A stretch of DNA of 64,000 bases from Fimbriiglobus ruber (GTDB lineage Bacteria > Planctomycetota > Planctomycetia > Gemmatales > Gemmataceae): the NCBI RefSeq assembly GCF_002197845.1, contig NZ_NIDE01000019.1:310001-374000 (forward strand). The letters are read 5' to 3'. Shown one piece after another: positions 1 through 8,635 of this stretch. The notes beneath the pieces were generated by a model. It ran no database searches. It had not been told where the DNA came from and worked only from the letters and a program-made list of their open reading frames with translations. The position numbers and the translations under genes were made by a program. Numbering within the stretch: the stretch's first letter is position 1; each line of letters starts with the position of its first letter.

Positions 1-166
1 GCTTGATCTCTTCGAGATCGAGAGGAGTGGCGGGGCCGCTGTCCAAGCCCTTTCGAATTTCTCCGCAAAGCCATTTCAGCTTGACCCGGCTTTCCTGTTC
101 CCGCTCATCAAGAAGACGCAGGACCGTGCGGGCCAATTCCCTCGTCGATTGGAACATATAAGCCAT
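1..166 (-). CDS. ParD-like antitoxin C-terminal part (partial, N-terminally short)
   Basis: The reading frame opens with MAYMFQSTRELARTV and continues off the left edge. It matches the C-terminal half of ParD-type antitoxins: a helix of the type RELARTVLRLLDERE followed by GLDSGPATPLDLEEIK, the segment that wraps the ParE toxin. The usual N-terminal ribbon-helix-helix DNA-binding part is missing, because the start codon lies two bases after the stop of the upstream recombinase gene. I infer a truncated antitoxin, either a relic or one kept for toxin neutralisation. The partner toxin, if present, would be beyond the window. Confidence 0.45.
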   Translation of the reverse strand, partial: MAYMFQSTRELARTVLRLLDEREQESRVKLKWLCGEIRKGLDSGPATPLDLEEIK

Positions 167-168
167 CG

Positions 169-1176
169 TCAGTAACGCAGGACATAGGCGGGCGACTTGC
201 TGAGCCGGTCGCGGTGGCGAATATAGGTCAGGGTGGTCCTCGGGTCCGCATGCCCGGCGAATTCTTGCAAATCGATAATGTCGCTGCCCCGCTCGCGGGC
301 AGTGGTCAGAGCCGTCACCCGGAACGAATGCACCGTTACGTTCGGATCGAGCTTTAGACGGCGCACATAGCCTTCCACCAGCAACTGAACCGCGCGGCGG
401 GTGAGGGCGCGGGGAGCGAACCCGGTACGGCCGTTTCCGTGGGGTGATGCCTGTGGGCGGAACAAGGCACCTCGCGAATCGTCGTGAATGCTTGCGGCGT
501 CCAGCCATGCTTCCAATCGCTCGACCGCCTCGGGATGCAAAGCGGTTTGCCGTTCCTTCCCGCCCTTGCCCATGATCTCCAAAACGCGATGTGTACCGTT
601 CTGCCGGTAGCTTCCGACCTTCAACCGCGTGAGTTCACCGACCCGGCACCCGGTATAGGCGAGGACGGCGAATAGTGCCGCGTCCCGTATCCCGGCCGGG
701 GTGGCCGCAGAGGCATCGAGCAGTCTTCGGCAATCCTCGGGCGACAACCCGACCGTCTTCCCGTCGCGCGGGACCGACGGGGAGGTCACAAAGTCACTAT
801 GGGCCGGATTCGCCCCGACATACCCATAGATTTGAAGGTAAGAATACAAGGACCGCAGGGCAGACAGCTTCCTCACGATCGAGCTGTTGGTCAGTCCTTG
901 CTCATGCAGATGGTCCCGCCACGCTGAAACTTGATGGGGCCGAATGGTGAGTAACCCGTCGAATCCGTCGTCGGGAAGGCTCGCATACGCCAGAAATTGC
1001 CGAAGATCCCGGTCGTAATTGCTTCTCGTGTCGCGGGATGGGGATTTGGTCAACCAGGACTGGTAGGCTTCGCTGACACGCGCGCGTAATACCTCCCGTG
1101 GGGATACTTCGCACACGGCCGGTAAGTCAGATAAAGAACCGAAAGGAAGGGGGGCGAGTAAACCGGAATCCGTCAT
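169..1176 (-). CDS. Tyrosine recombinase (XerC/D-like integrase)
   Basis: A 335-aa site-specific recombinase acting on DNA. Residues about 30-125 form the SAM-like core-binding domain; the catalytic domain follows with R178 (YTGCRVGEL), K204/K207 (GKGGK), H283 and R286 (HSFR), H309 (GHAD) and the nucleophile Y318 (LTYIRHRDRL). All catalytic positions are present, so it looks active. It starts four bases after the PIN-toxin stop and ends two bases before the ParD-like start, so it appears to be part of one operon with toxin-antitoxin genes. It may serve a small integron-like or phage-like cassette; its own attachment site is not identified. Confidence 0.88.
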   Translation of the reverse strand: MTDSGLLAPLPFGSLSDLPAVCEVSPREVLRARVSEAYQSWLTKSPSRDTRSNYDRDLRQFLAYASLPDDGFDGLLTIRPHQVSAWRDHLHEQGLTNSSIVRKLSALRSLYSYLQIYGYVGANPAHSDFVTSPSVPRDGKTVGLSPEDCRRLLDASAATPAGIRDAALFAVLAYTGCRVGELTRLKVGSYRQNGTHRVLEIMGKGGKERQTALHPEAVERLEAWLDAASIHDDSRGALFRPQASPHGNGRTGFAPRALTRRAVQLLVEGYVRRLKLDPNVTVHSFRVTALTTARERGSDIIDLQEFAGHADPRTTLTYIRHRDRLSKSPAYVLRY

Positions 1177-1180
1177 GAAA

Positions 1181-1564
1181 CTACCTGATGAGAATGATTT
1201 CTAAATCGAGCCCCGCTTGCGTCCAGCTGCGATCGCCCGTGAGTACCGGGAGCTGCCGAGATAGCCCCAAGGCGAGGCAGGAGCGATCTGTGAAGCTCAG
1301 TCCGAGTGATTTGACTTTCGGCCGCAGCGATGCGGCGATAGCTGCGAGTTCCGCATCGTGCGGTACGATCGACAGTTCAAGGCGGCCGATCTCCGCAATT
1401 GTTTCCGTCAACGGTTTCCCCAGGTCGATCGTGCAGGTAAGCACTTCGGAATAATTCACCGCCGAAATGAGCCCGGCGCGCAAATGGGAACTCACGAATT
1501 CGCAGCCTTTTTCCATCAACAGGAAGGCCAGAAGGCTGGAAGCGTCCAAAACGATACTACGCAT
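1181..1564 (-). CDS. PIN-domain toxin (VapC-like ribonuclease)
   Basis: A 127-aa PIN-domain protein, the usual length for VapC toxins, which cleave RNA using Mg2+ held by acidic residues. The N-terminal strand IVLDASSLLAFLL carries the first Asp, YSEVL the Glu, and FTDRSCLALG and LTGDRSW the later acids. The start MRSIVLDAS overlaps the antitoxin stop by eight bases; an in-frame upstream ATG at 1579 (MAPIRM) is an alternative. Overlap with the AbrB-type gene upstream gives the standard antitoxin-then-toxin order. Confidence 0.8.
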   Translation of the reverse strand: MRSIVLDASSLLAFLLMEKGCEFVSSHLRAGLISAVNYSEVLTCTIDLGKPLTETIAEIGRLELSIVPHDAELAAIAASLRPKVKSLGLSFTDRSCLALGLSRQLPVLTGDRSWTQAGLDLEIILIR

Positions 1565-1859
1565 CCGAATCGGTGCCATGCCGGGCTCTCAAAGCGGTAA
1601 TTTCCGCTTCCTCGCGGAACGCTTCGGCTCGGCGTTCCGCGATTAATTCGTCCACTTCGCTTCGTCCGGGAACGTGGTAGGGCGCGAAAGCGGCCTGGAC
1701 TTCTTTAATGACATGGGCGTAACCGGATATTCTCAGGGCGTTGCCGTCTTGTTCGAGAACAACGGTGTCGCCAGGATGTAAACCGAGCTGCTTGCGGAGC
1801 GGGGCCGGAATGATTACCCTACCGTCATCGGCGATGCGGGCATGAAAGGATTTCGTCAT
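1557..1859 (-). CDS. AbrB/MazE-type antitoxin
   Basis: A 100-aa protein with an N-terminal SpoVT-AbrB swapped-hairpin DNA-binding domain: MTKSFHARIADDGRVIIPAP, then LRKQLGLHPGDTVVLEQ. The C-terminal 50 residues are charged and helical, as expected for the toxin-binding tail. The start at 1859 fits the domain; a longer frame to 1919 adds 20 residues that do not look like the family. It overlaps the PIN toxin gene and probably autoregulates the operon that also includes the recombinase. Confidence 0.78.
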   Translation of the reverse strand: MTKSFHARIADDGRVIIPAPLRKQLGLHPGDTVVLEQDGNALRISGYAHVIKEVQAAFAPYHVPGRSEVDELIAERRAEAFREEAEITALRARHGTDSDA

Positions 1860-2030
1860 TTGGCAAACCAGGACTTTGTTACGGATTTTATAATGACACA
1901 GTTTTGAATAGTCTGTCAAATGGGTTGTTTTGGGGGATTTGGATTTTCTGACGGGTTTTGAGGAAGTGTCTGAAAGGAATCGCTCGGCGGATGCGTGGCG
2001 ATAGTTCGCCTAAAGTGGGTTAGGCGAACC

Positions 2031-2240
2031 ATAAGCCCGGTCTTGGAAGTAAGATCAAACACATTGCTCTGGCATCTTATACACGCAGAGGCCGTGGGGA
2101 TCGATGACACAGCCCGCACAATGTCCGACACTCGCAGATTCTTCCCGATAGTGTTTGCTTGGTAAAGCGGGTAAGGTGCGTGTGCGCGTTGGTGCTGGGA
2201 CTTGGAGCGAAGAGTACTAATAGCCAGCCGATTACATCCA
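2031..2240 (+). rRNA. Possible fragment of the 23S rRNA 3' end
   Basis: The stretch contains blocks that look like the end of large-subunit rRNA: TCTTGGAAGTAAGATC near 2041, GCGGGTAAGGTGCGTG near 2173 and GAGTACTAATAGCCAGCC near 2211, in the order and polarity of helices 98-101 of 23S. The well conserved upstream parts of 23S are absent, so this would be an orphan remnant of about 200 bases. This is recognition by memory, not alignment. The rest of 1860-2335 holds no convincing gene; the long minus frame there has poor codon use. Confidence 0.4.
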
Positions 2241-2335
2241 AGGCACATTAGACCGAAGGATCTGCCTGCGTAATAGCTGATGGTGGCAATTTGAGAGCCA
2301 CAGACCGGTTGCAAATGAAATCCATATCGTCCCGT

Positions 2336-5300
2336 CTACCAAGAAATCGTTTGTGCTTTTCCCCGGAAAAGTTCTGCCGCTAGGAATTCTCTGAACGCCG
2401 CGTCGATGTTGTAAACGTCCATTGCTTGGAGGCCGCGAGCACGGTGCTCCCACGCGGCATGAAAGATGGCCGAATATACGGACCCGGTTTTGTGGTACTT
2501 GACCCGACTACGAGCATGCCATTCGGCGTCGGGTCGAATAAGTCCCTCCATTCGGGCCGTCAATTGTTCCATGTCCCCCAGACATTGGGTCGTCTGTGGA
2601 TTCGGCGGTGAGGGGGCGGCGTCAAGTATCCGAACAGTTCCGTCGGGCGAGGCTGTAACAATCCCATTATCCGAAACCGACAGGGCGATGTTAAGTTCTG
2701 TGCGCCGTTTTGAGGAAAAACGAAAGTGTGCCGCTTCCTGCCCGGTTTGTATGTCGAATAGGCGTAAAAAGCCGTTCCAGCGTCCGACGGCCACGACAGC
2801 GGACGCATCGGGACTAAATGCGGCTACTTCCATATCATATGTGGCCCCGAGGGATTCAGTCATACGGACGAGCGATTTTCCGGTTCGGGTTTCGCACACG
2901 ACAGTAGAAGCGGTCGTTCGCTCTGATCGCCTAAACAGCCCCAGCCGCCCATCGGGAGACAGACACATGCAACCCCTGGCCTGGAAACCGTCGAATGTGA
3001 TGTGAGTACCGACGCGCGCATCAAAAACTTCTATCCCGTCGCCGCCGACGACAACGGTCGACCCATCGGCCGACCCGGCGGCCCCGAACAACTGTGATGG
3101 GGAACACGCCGGACCAACGCACAATGGGGTGCCGGAGTTGCTTATGACCGTGGTGGCTTGAGCGTCAACGACCGCATATACGGTTCCGCCAGCAAACAAT
3201 CGTGTCGAACGCGGTGCAGGGTTACCGACGGGGAGACGTCGCCTTTCCCCCGTGCGGATGTTCCGCACCTCGACGTCTCCCCCCGGCGCCGTAACGAAGG
3301 TCACATCGAAGCCGTCTTGGCTTAATGCGAGGTCGTTGACCACGGTACCTTGCAGGTCGATTTCGTAGAGACGCTTGCGCGTGCGAGTATCCCACACGCG
3401 GATCACCCGGTCCTCCCAAACGGCCGCCGCCCGTCGCCCGTCGCCCGAAAGCGTTAAGTGCTTGGCGGGAGAACCAGGATGGTGGGAGTCGTCGTTCGCG
3501 AATCCGTCCAGAGCAACGGACTCACGGACCTCGATCGTAAACATTGTCGCAGTCGGCGCCGCGACATAAAGAAGGCCGCCGTCCGGAGAGAACGCGAGTG
3601 GCGTGTTGCTGCGAGTTTGCCCGTCGGATCGGTACCGGCCGAGAATCTCTCCGGTCTGGAGGTCAGCGAGAAAGATTCGACCGTCGACATGGTAAAGGGC
3701 AACCGTGGCACCGTCGGGCGAGATCACGGCACCATGTACACCCGTGGTAACTTCTCCGGTCAGGAACTGCGAAATCATGCGACCGGTTTTCGCGTCCCAT
3801 ATGCGAGCCGACCCAAATAACCAGTCGGCGGTCGCAAGCGTCGACCCGTCCGGAGAGAGCGAGAGATCGTACATTCCGGATGCCCCTCCCCCGGCGCCCG
3901 CGATCTCCAACAACCGGCGGCCTGAACTGACGTCCCACACGCAGGCATTCTCAATCGACCGCGTGGCGATCGTTCGCCCGTCGTACGAAATCGCAACCGA
4001 TTGCGGCGAGCGGTCCGGTGCGTCCTCACCCCCCGTCCGGAACAGTTCCAACCCGGATGTATTCCACACGCGGACTTCTCCCCGGCCGACGCCCGCGATC
4101 CTGGTGCCGTCCGCCGATACGGCGAGCCAATCGGGTTCAAATTTTGGTTGCCCGATGACGCCACTCATTCGCCCTGTGACGGCGTCCCAGACCGCGACGG
4201 TACCATCCGCTGCGGGTGCGACCACTCGCCGCCCATTTGGAAATACCACCGCAGGGCCCGGCGGTCCGGGGCCCATATTTACATGGAGTACGAGCCGACC
4301 ACTTCGGACGTCCCAGGTCCGGATCGAGCGGTCAGCGCTGACCGTGACAACCTGATGCCCGTCGACAGACATTGCGATTGTCATGCTATCTCCCGTGCAA
4401 CCTGGCATGGGAAACGATTGACCTGTCATCTGCTTGTCGACTAATTGCCAGACGAACCCACGGTTGCGCGTGTCCACCTCGTCGAGGCGGTTTCTCGCGA
4501 CCCACCACCGGCCTTCGGACGCCGCTAGGTTCGCGCCGGACGTCCTGTGGAGGTCAAGCAAGCGACGCGTGTCGACCAAACGTTCATCCGCCACCTGCCT
4601 TTGTTTGTCGGCTTCGCGAGCCGCCCATACAGCACATCCCCCCAACACCATCGTTACAAGCACGATTGCTCCCAAGGACGCGACCACAACTTTCAAGCGC
4701 TGCCGTTGGACTTCCGCCCGGCGCGCTCGTTCCGCCGCCCCTTCTATTACCGCCGTCACTTGCGCGGCTAAGTCACGTGCCGTTTGCGGGCGAAGGAGTG
4801 GATCGCGGTTCAGACAATCTTTCACCAAAGACACGAGAGACAAGTAGCCCGATTCCAGGCGTCCGGCATTGGTCGCCAACCGGTTCAACGCGTCCTGCAA
4901 ATCGGCCCAGACGATTTCGTCGTCGTTCGCATGCTTGGGGTAGAGAGATTCGCCCGTGAGAATTTCAAAAAGGATCGCCCCCAAACTGAACACGTCCGAG
5001 GCGTAAGTTAGGTGGTCCGATTCCTGGACGGCCTGTTCTGGAGACATGTACCCGGGTGTGCCGGCAGGGCCGGTCGACAAGGGGGGCAACCCCCCGGACT
5101 GGTGATCGGGAACCACGTCGATCCACGGTTGTGCCGGTTGGTTCGTCGTCGGCACGCGGGGACCAACTTCCCGCGCGAGCCCCCAATCCATCACTTGGAC
5201 CTCACCGAATGCCCCGACCATGATGTTTTGAGGTGTCAGGTCGCGGTGGATGATGCCCCGGCTATGGGCGTACCCGACCGCCTGACAGACTTGGGCGAAG

Positions 5301-5839
5301 AGCGAAATAAGCCGCCCCAGCTCGTGGCCCGGTGACGGTCTTGCATCGAGCAAGGCACGCAGAGTCTGACCCTCTACAAACTTCATCGTGAAGAAGGGTG
5401 GCTCCGTCGGTTTGATACCGGCCCCGTGAACGGGAGGTATGCCGGGATGTTGAAGTTGCGCGGATAGCCGGATTTCGTCTAGAAACCGGCGGCGAAGGGA
5501 TTCGTCTGCCTGAAAGTTGCCGCGAATGGTTTTTAGCGCGATATCTCGTTGGAGGAGTTTGTCTACCACCCGGTAAACTACACCCATTCCTCCCTCCGCG
5601 ACGAAACTGCGAACGGTGTAGCCGAAGATCGTCTTCCGTTGCCTGGCGAAGGCAGCCACTTCCTCGGCGATCAGCTCTTCCAATCGAGATCTGACAGAGT
5701 GTGATGCGTCAAGGCGCTGTTGAAGATCGGATGGAGGGGGAGGGTAATACGGCCCCTCGCTGAGTGACTGACTAACAGTTTCTAAGTACCTTTGAGCCTC
5801 CTCGGCAAGCTTTCTTATTGAATCTGACGGCAGAGGCAT
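2336..5839 (-). CDS. Membrane Ser/Thr protein kinase with WD40 repeats
   Basis: An 1167-aa protein typical of planctomycete signalling. Residues about 72-370 are a Hanks-type kinase with glycine loop VAEGGMGVVY, catalytic K103 (ALKTIRG), HRD at 198-200, metal-binding DWG at 218-220 in place of DFG, and activation segment TPGYMSPEQA. A membrane helix follows at about 382-408 (VVVASLGAIVLVTMVLGG). The rest is a WD40 propeller region with repeated units such as SADRSIRTWDVRSGRLVLHV and SPDGSTLATADW, presumably extracytoplasmic. The gene lies 35 bases downstream of an ECF sigma gene on the same strand, a common pairing in this phylum that links the kinase to transcription control. Confidence 0.92.
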   Translation of the reverse strand: MPLPSDSIRKLAEEAQRYLETVSQSLSEGPYYPPPPSDLQQRLDASHSVRSRLEELIAEEVAAFARQRKTIFGYTVRSFVAEGGMGVVYRVVDKLLQRDIALKTIRGNFQADESLRRRFLDEIRLSAQLQHPGIPPVHGAGIKPTEPPFFTMKFVEGQTLRALLDARPSPGHELGRLISLFAQVCQAVGYAHSRGIIHRDLTPQNIMVGAFGEVQVMDWGLAREVGPRVPTTNQPAQPWIDVVPDHQSGGLPPLSTGPAGTPGYMSPEQAVQESDHLTYASDVFSLGAILFEILTGESLYPKHANDDEIVWADLQDALNRLATNAGRLESGYLSLVSLVKDCLNRDPLLRPQTARDLAAQVTAVIEGAAERARRAEVQRQRLKVVVASLGAIVLVTMVLGGCAVWAAREADKQRQVADERLVDTRRLLDLHRTSGANLAASEGRWWVARNRLDEVDTRNRGFVWQLVDKQMTGQSFPMPGCTGDSMTIAMSVDGHQVVTVSADRSIRTWDVRSGRLVLHVNMGPGPPGPAVVFPNGRRVVAPAADGTVAVWDAVTGRMSGVIGQPKFEPDWLAVSADGTRIAGVGRGEVRVWNTSGLELFRTGGEDAPDRSPQSVAISYDGRTIATRSIENACVWDVSSGRRLLEIAGAGGGASGMYDLSLSPDGSTLATADWLFGSARIWDAKTGRMISQFLTGEVTTGVHGAVISPDGATVALYHVDGRIFLADLQTGEILGRYRSDGQTRSNTPLAFSPDGGLLYVAAPTATMFTIEVRESVALDGFANDDSHHPGSPAKHLTLSGDGRRAAAVWEDRVIRVWDTRTRKRLYEIDLQGTVVNDLALSQDGFDVTFVTAPGGDVEVRNIRTGERRRLPVGNPAPRSTRLFAGGTVYAVVDAQATTVISNSGTPLCVGPACSPSQLFGAAGSADGSTVVVGGDGIEVFDARVGTHITFDGFQARGCMCLSPDGRLGLFRRSERTTASTVVCETRTGKSLVRMTESLGATYDMEVAAFSPDASAVVAVGRWNGFLRLFDIQTGQEAAHFRFSSKRRTELNIALSVSDNGIVTASPDGTVRILDAAPSPPNPQTTQCLGDMEQLTARMEGLIRPDAEWHARSRVKYHKTGSVYSAIFHAAWEHRARGLQAMDVYNIDAAFREFLAAELFRGKAQTISW

Positions 5840-5874
5840 GTGATGTCCTGCTTAACGACTTCGACGCGGTGATA

Positions 5875-6501
5875 TTAGTCCAGATGTTGCAAGCGTTCGT
5901 CACTTTTTAATTGAAGATAAACCGTCTGAAACCGTCTCTGGATCGCCTGTTCGTTCGTGCTGGAATGAAACCCATCCATAAGGAAAGCAATGTCTCGGAA
6001 TGAGAATTTCCAATGCATCTTTAGTCTAATTATTATCCGTTCTGTCTCTGATAGTTCACCGAGCGCCTCATTGAGCGATTCGATTCGCTGCCGTTCGTCA
6101 AAGACTCGACTCGGTGAAGCCGCCGAATCGTGCTTCGTCACCTCCTCGGGCAGTTCGGTCGTGACGCGGTTGTCCCTGCACTGGGCACCTTGATGGCGAC
6201 GCTCTTTTGCTACCGTATTTGAAAGAACGGCACTTAGCCATCTCCTGAATTCCTCTTTTGTTCCGATTTTCATCAATCCGGACGTCTGCCGATTTACGTG
6301 CTCGATCACTTGGCGGAATACATCGGACACGATGTCCGATTCTCCCTGACGCTGCTTCAGGTTGTCGTTCATGATGTCCCGCGCGATCTTCAGCAGATAA
6401 TTTTGATGCAGTCGCAGTAACTGTCCCAGAGCTTGATAACCGGCCCGCATGGCAGCCAGCAGTTGCCCGACAGTCGCCTCCTCTTCATCAATAGGCGTCA
6501 T
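5875..6501 (-). CDS. ECF-type RNA polymerase sigma factor (planctomycete type)
   Basis: A 208-aa sigma-70 family protein. The N-terminal half carries region 2 (LLRLHQNYLLKIARDIMNDN, then SDIVSDVFRQVIEHV and RRWLSAVLSNTVAKERR); the C-terminal half carries region 4 (ALGELSETERIIIRLKMHWK, then SFRDIAFLMDG). It directs polymerase to its own promoters. It is the first gene of a likely two-gene operon with the WD40 kinase, whose phosphorylation activity may control it. The 6502-6794 gap upstream shows no gene and should hold its promoter. Confidence 0.82.
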   Translation of the reverse strand: MTPIDEEEATVGQLLAAMRAGYQALGQLLRLHQNYLLKIARDIMNDNLKQRQGESDIVSDVFRQVIEHVNRQTSGLMKIGTKEEFRRWLSAVLSNTVAKERRHQGAQCRDNRVTTELPEEVTKHDSAASPSRVFDERQRIESLNEALGELSETERIIIRLKMHWKFSFRDIAFLMDGFHSSTNEQAIQRRFQTVYLQLKSDERLQHLD

Positions 6502-6794
6502 GATTATATACTCGAATTAGATCAAGTCGAACTTGGTCGTAATGACACCTATCGCAACTCGGCCTTGGGAATGAGCGAGTCATGAGTCTGCTAAAAAACA
6601 AACCCCGACTTTTGCCGCGAGACTAACTGTCCCCCGGTGAGCCCTCGTTGCGGCACACGAATGGCCTATTAGCTCGCATGAAATTCAGTCCAATCGCACG
6701 CAGGGTTGGATTCACTGGACACGATACCGTGCTCAAGTTTATACCAGGATGGTTGCCGCGACAAGGAGCCGGCCGACTCACTTGACGGCATCCG

Positions 6795-7286
6795 TTATTT
6801 CCCGCCCCTGCCCGCAGGTTCGATCGGCGTCCATTTGTCGCGAACCGCTCGATCGACCCACGACTGCGGGAGCGATGTTCGTCTGTTCAGCACGTCGCGA
6901 ACCATCGCTCCGCACTGGTTCCACACCTGCTCGTTTTCTTCTATCGCCGCCCGATCGGCTTCGGTTCGTGCGACGAGCGGGTTGACCAGGACCACTCCAT
7001 CGGGAGTCGCCTGGTAAGACGCCCTTAGAACGGCCGGAATGGACGGGTGAATGTCCAAATCCGTCTCATTGATAAGCAAGTGTTCTACGAGAACGGGTTT
7101 GCTCTCTGAAGTGATCTGCGTCGTTTGTCCTGATGCGACTGCGACAAGATTTGCGAACACCTCGGGAAAGTGTTCCTGAATGGCCGTCAGTTCATGCCAA
7201 ACAAGTACGGCATGAAATATGGGCACTTGTTCCCCGCTTCCTCTGAGCGGAAGAGTTGCGTCGGGTTTACTTTGCAAAGACGGCAC
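6795..7286 (-). CDS. Hypothetical protein, 163 aa
   Basis: A soluble protein starting at GTG 7286. I do not recognise the family. It has a charged middle part (VARTEADRAAIEENEQVWNQ) and a C-terminal helix-rich segment ending SWVDRAVRDKWTPIEP. Codon use is GC-rich at third positions, supporting a real gene. Upstream lies a very AT-rich tract that could hold its promoter. No partner gene is evident; a role cannot be assigned. Confidence 0.55.
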   Translation of the reverse strand: MPSLQSKPDATLPLRGSGEQVPIFHAVLVWHELTAIQEHFPEVFANLVAVASGQTTQITSESKPVLVEHLLINETDLDIHPSIPAVLRASYQATPDGVVLVNPLVARTEADRAAIEENEQVWNQCGAMVRDVLNRRTSLPQSWVDRAVRDKWTPIEPAGRGGK

Positions 7287-7296
7287 AAATGAGCTC

Positions 7297-7385
7297 CAAA
7301 ATATTAATAATACATATTAACTATAATACACTTATATAATTAATTATACTATTAATATTATTAAATCTTATTTACGTGATATTTT
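7297..7385. other. AT-rich tract at the left edge of the ParB/ATPase element
   Basis: Nearly ninety bases composed almost only of A and T, with TTAATATTATTAAATC and similar runs, in an otherwise GC-rich sequence. It separates the minus-strand gene ending the left block from the plus-strand gene set starting at 7518. It could be a divergent promoter region, an origin-type unwinding element or an element edge; no repeat or dyad pins this down. Confidence 0.5.
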
Positions 7386-7517
7386 CTTTGTTTGCAATGC
7401 GTTGCTTTTTTCTGCCGAAATGACTTTTTTTTGTCTGGGTTGCCTCTGAAGTGGATTTAGGTGCTTGGGCCACGCTTCGCGATTCGTATCCGAACCTTTA
7501 CCACTTGGGCAGTTCCC

Positions 7518-8267
7518 ATGAGCCAGGAAGCCGACCAGCAAATTCTGAACCCGCAAAGGCGGGTGGACATTCCATTGATCGCAACGCACATTTTCTCTAA
7601 AGAGCAGGCGGAGTCAGTCGTACACCGCCTCATGAAAACCTCCGAATTCCTGTCCACCTTTTACCACGCGACCCTGGCGGTCGACGCCCAAGGCATCGAG
7701 CCGATATTACACGCGATCAAGTCCCGCCTGATCGACGACATCCAATCCGGCAAGATCCGGACCGAGGACGATCTGCTGCGGAGGAGCCGATACCACCTCT
7801 GGAGCGGCTACACTCAGCAGATCAAACGATCGTTCCGCCGCGAGTACCCCAAACAAAAACGCACGCGGGCCGACGGGGGCTCTTACTCCCAACCGTTAAT
7901 CGTCCGTGGCCTGGACCTCGGGTTCATTCCCGACCGGTTACCCGACACCGCCGGCGAGGTCGACGCCCGGGATCTATTCTCTGCCCTGAAGCGGGCTGCT
8001 GGCGAGGTGAACCCGTTGTGTCCAGCAATCCTCGACCTTTTTGTGGCCTACAGCAAAGAAAACGAGTCCGCCAAGGGCGCGTTCTCCTTTATCGCCCATC
8101 AAGCCCGGTTCGATGACGCTGGCCGACTGGTGGACTTCCATTCCTGGGAGGACCGCGTGACAACCTCCGGTCGGCCGGATTCCAGGGTCTACGCCAGGGT
8201 GCGTAAGTTGTTTCATCAAGCCCGGGATCGGGTCAAAGAATACCTCCGAGGTCAAGACGACGTTTAA
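7518..8267 (+). CDS. Putative sigma-70-like protein
   Basis: A 249-aa protein starting at MSQEADQQ (an upstream ATG at 7461 is less likely). The centre (RSRYHLWSGYTQQIKRSFRR) resembles a sigma region-2 helix, and the end (SRVYARVRKLFHQARDRVKE) closely resembles the tail of sigma region 4. No family-grade motif is certain, so this is inference; it could instead be an unrelated regulator. It is the first gene of the plus-strand set that includes ParB and the ATPase and is followed by a strong terminator. Confidence 0.45.
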   Translation: MSQEADQQILNPQRRVDIPLIATHIFSKEQAESVVHRLMKTSEFLSTFYHATLAVDAQGIEPILHAIKSRLIDDIQSGKIRTEDDLLRRSRYHLWSGYTQQIKRSFRREYPKQKRTRADGGSYSQPLIVRGLDLGFIPDRLPDTAGEVDARDLFSALKRAAGEVNPLCPAILDLFVAYSKENESAKGAFSFIAHQARFDDAGRLVDFHSWEDRVTTSGRPDSRVYARVRKLFHQARDRVKEYLRGQDDV

Positions 8268-8299
8268 TCGAACGGCCGACAACCAATTCCGTAATCGGC

Positions 8300-8335
8300 C
8301 GGCCCGGCGAGTTGCATCGTCGGGCCGGTTTTTTC
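8300..8335 (+). terminator. Rho-independent terminator
   Basis: Arms CCGGCCCG (8300-8307) and CGGGCCGG (8322-8329) with a 14-base loop, then six T. It ends the transcript of the sigma-like gene before the small membrane peptide gene. Confidence 0.8.
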
Positions 8336-8461
8336 GGCCCCGAACGCGGGACAAGCTAGAGCGAATTGCCCCCCAGGCACATCAAAATCGGCTCGCCCGG
8401 TGGCATCTAGAGGCGGCGGGACCATTGCAACCGCCGTCTCTTCCCACGAATGGAGCAGCCG

Positions 8462-8590
8462 ATGATCTTCCTCCTTCTCTTCGGGGCCTTCTCCGCAGGC
8501 GCGATCGCTTGCGTGGCCATTGCGGTCGAATATAGCCCCCACCTTGTCCTCGATGCCGTGAAACGCTTACTGGACCGTCTGCGCGCCTAG
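8462..8590 (+). CDS. Single-helix membrane peptide, 42 aa
   Basis: MIFLLLFGAFSAGAIACVAI begins the peptide, giving one hydrophobic helix, followed by a basic amphipathic end (LDAVKRLLDRLRA). A GGAG sits six bases before the ATG. It lies 45 bases upstream of the ParB-like gene. Its size and layout resemble the other tiny membrane proteins of this element at 13491, 13705 and 14287. Function unknown; a virion coat or mating-channel accessory peptide are possible roles. Confidence 0.55.
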   Translation: MIFLLLFGAFSAGAIACVAIAVEYSPHLVLDAVKRLLDRLRA

Positions 8591-8635
8591 CAGTCCCATC
8601 ACCCCCCAACACCCCCATCCAATCGGAGATTTTTC

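Noticed and set aside
1916-2314. Minus-strand frame of 132 codons over the rRNA-like stretch
   Set aside because: No codon bias, no ribosome site, and the composition reads better as structured RNA remnant.
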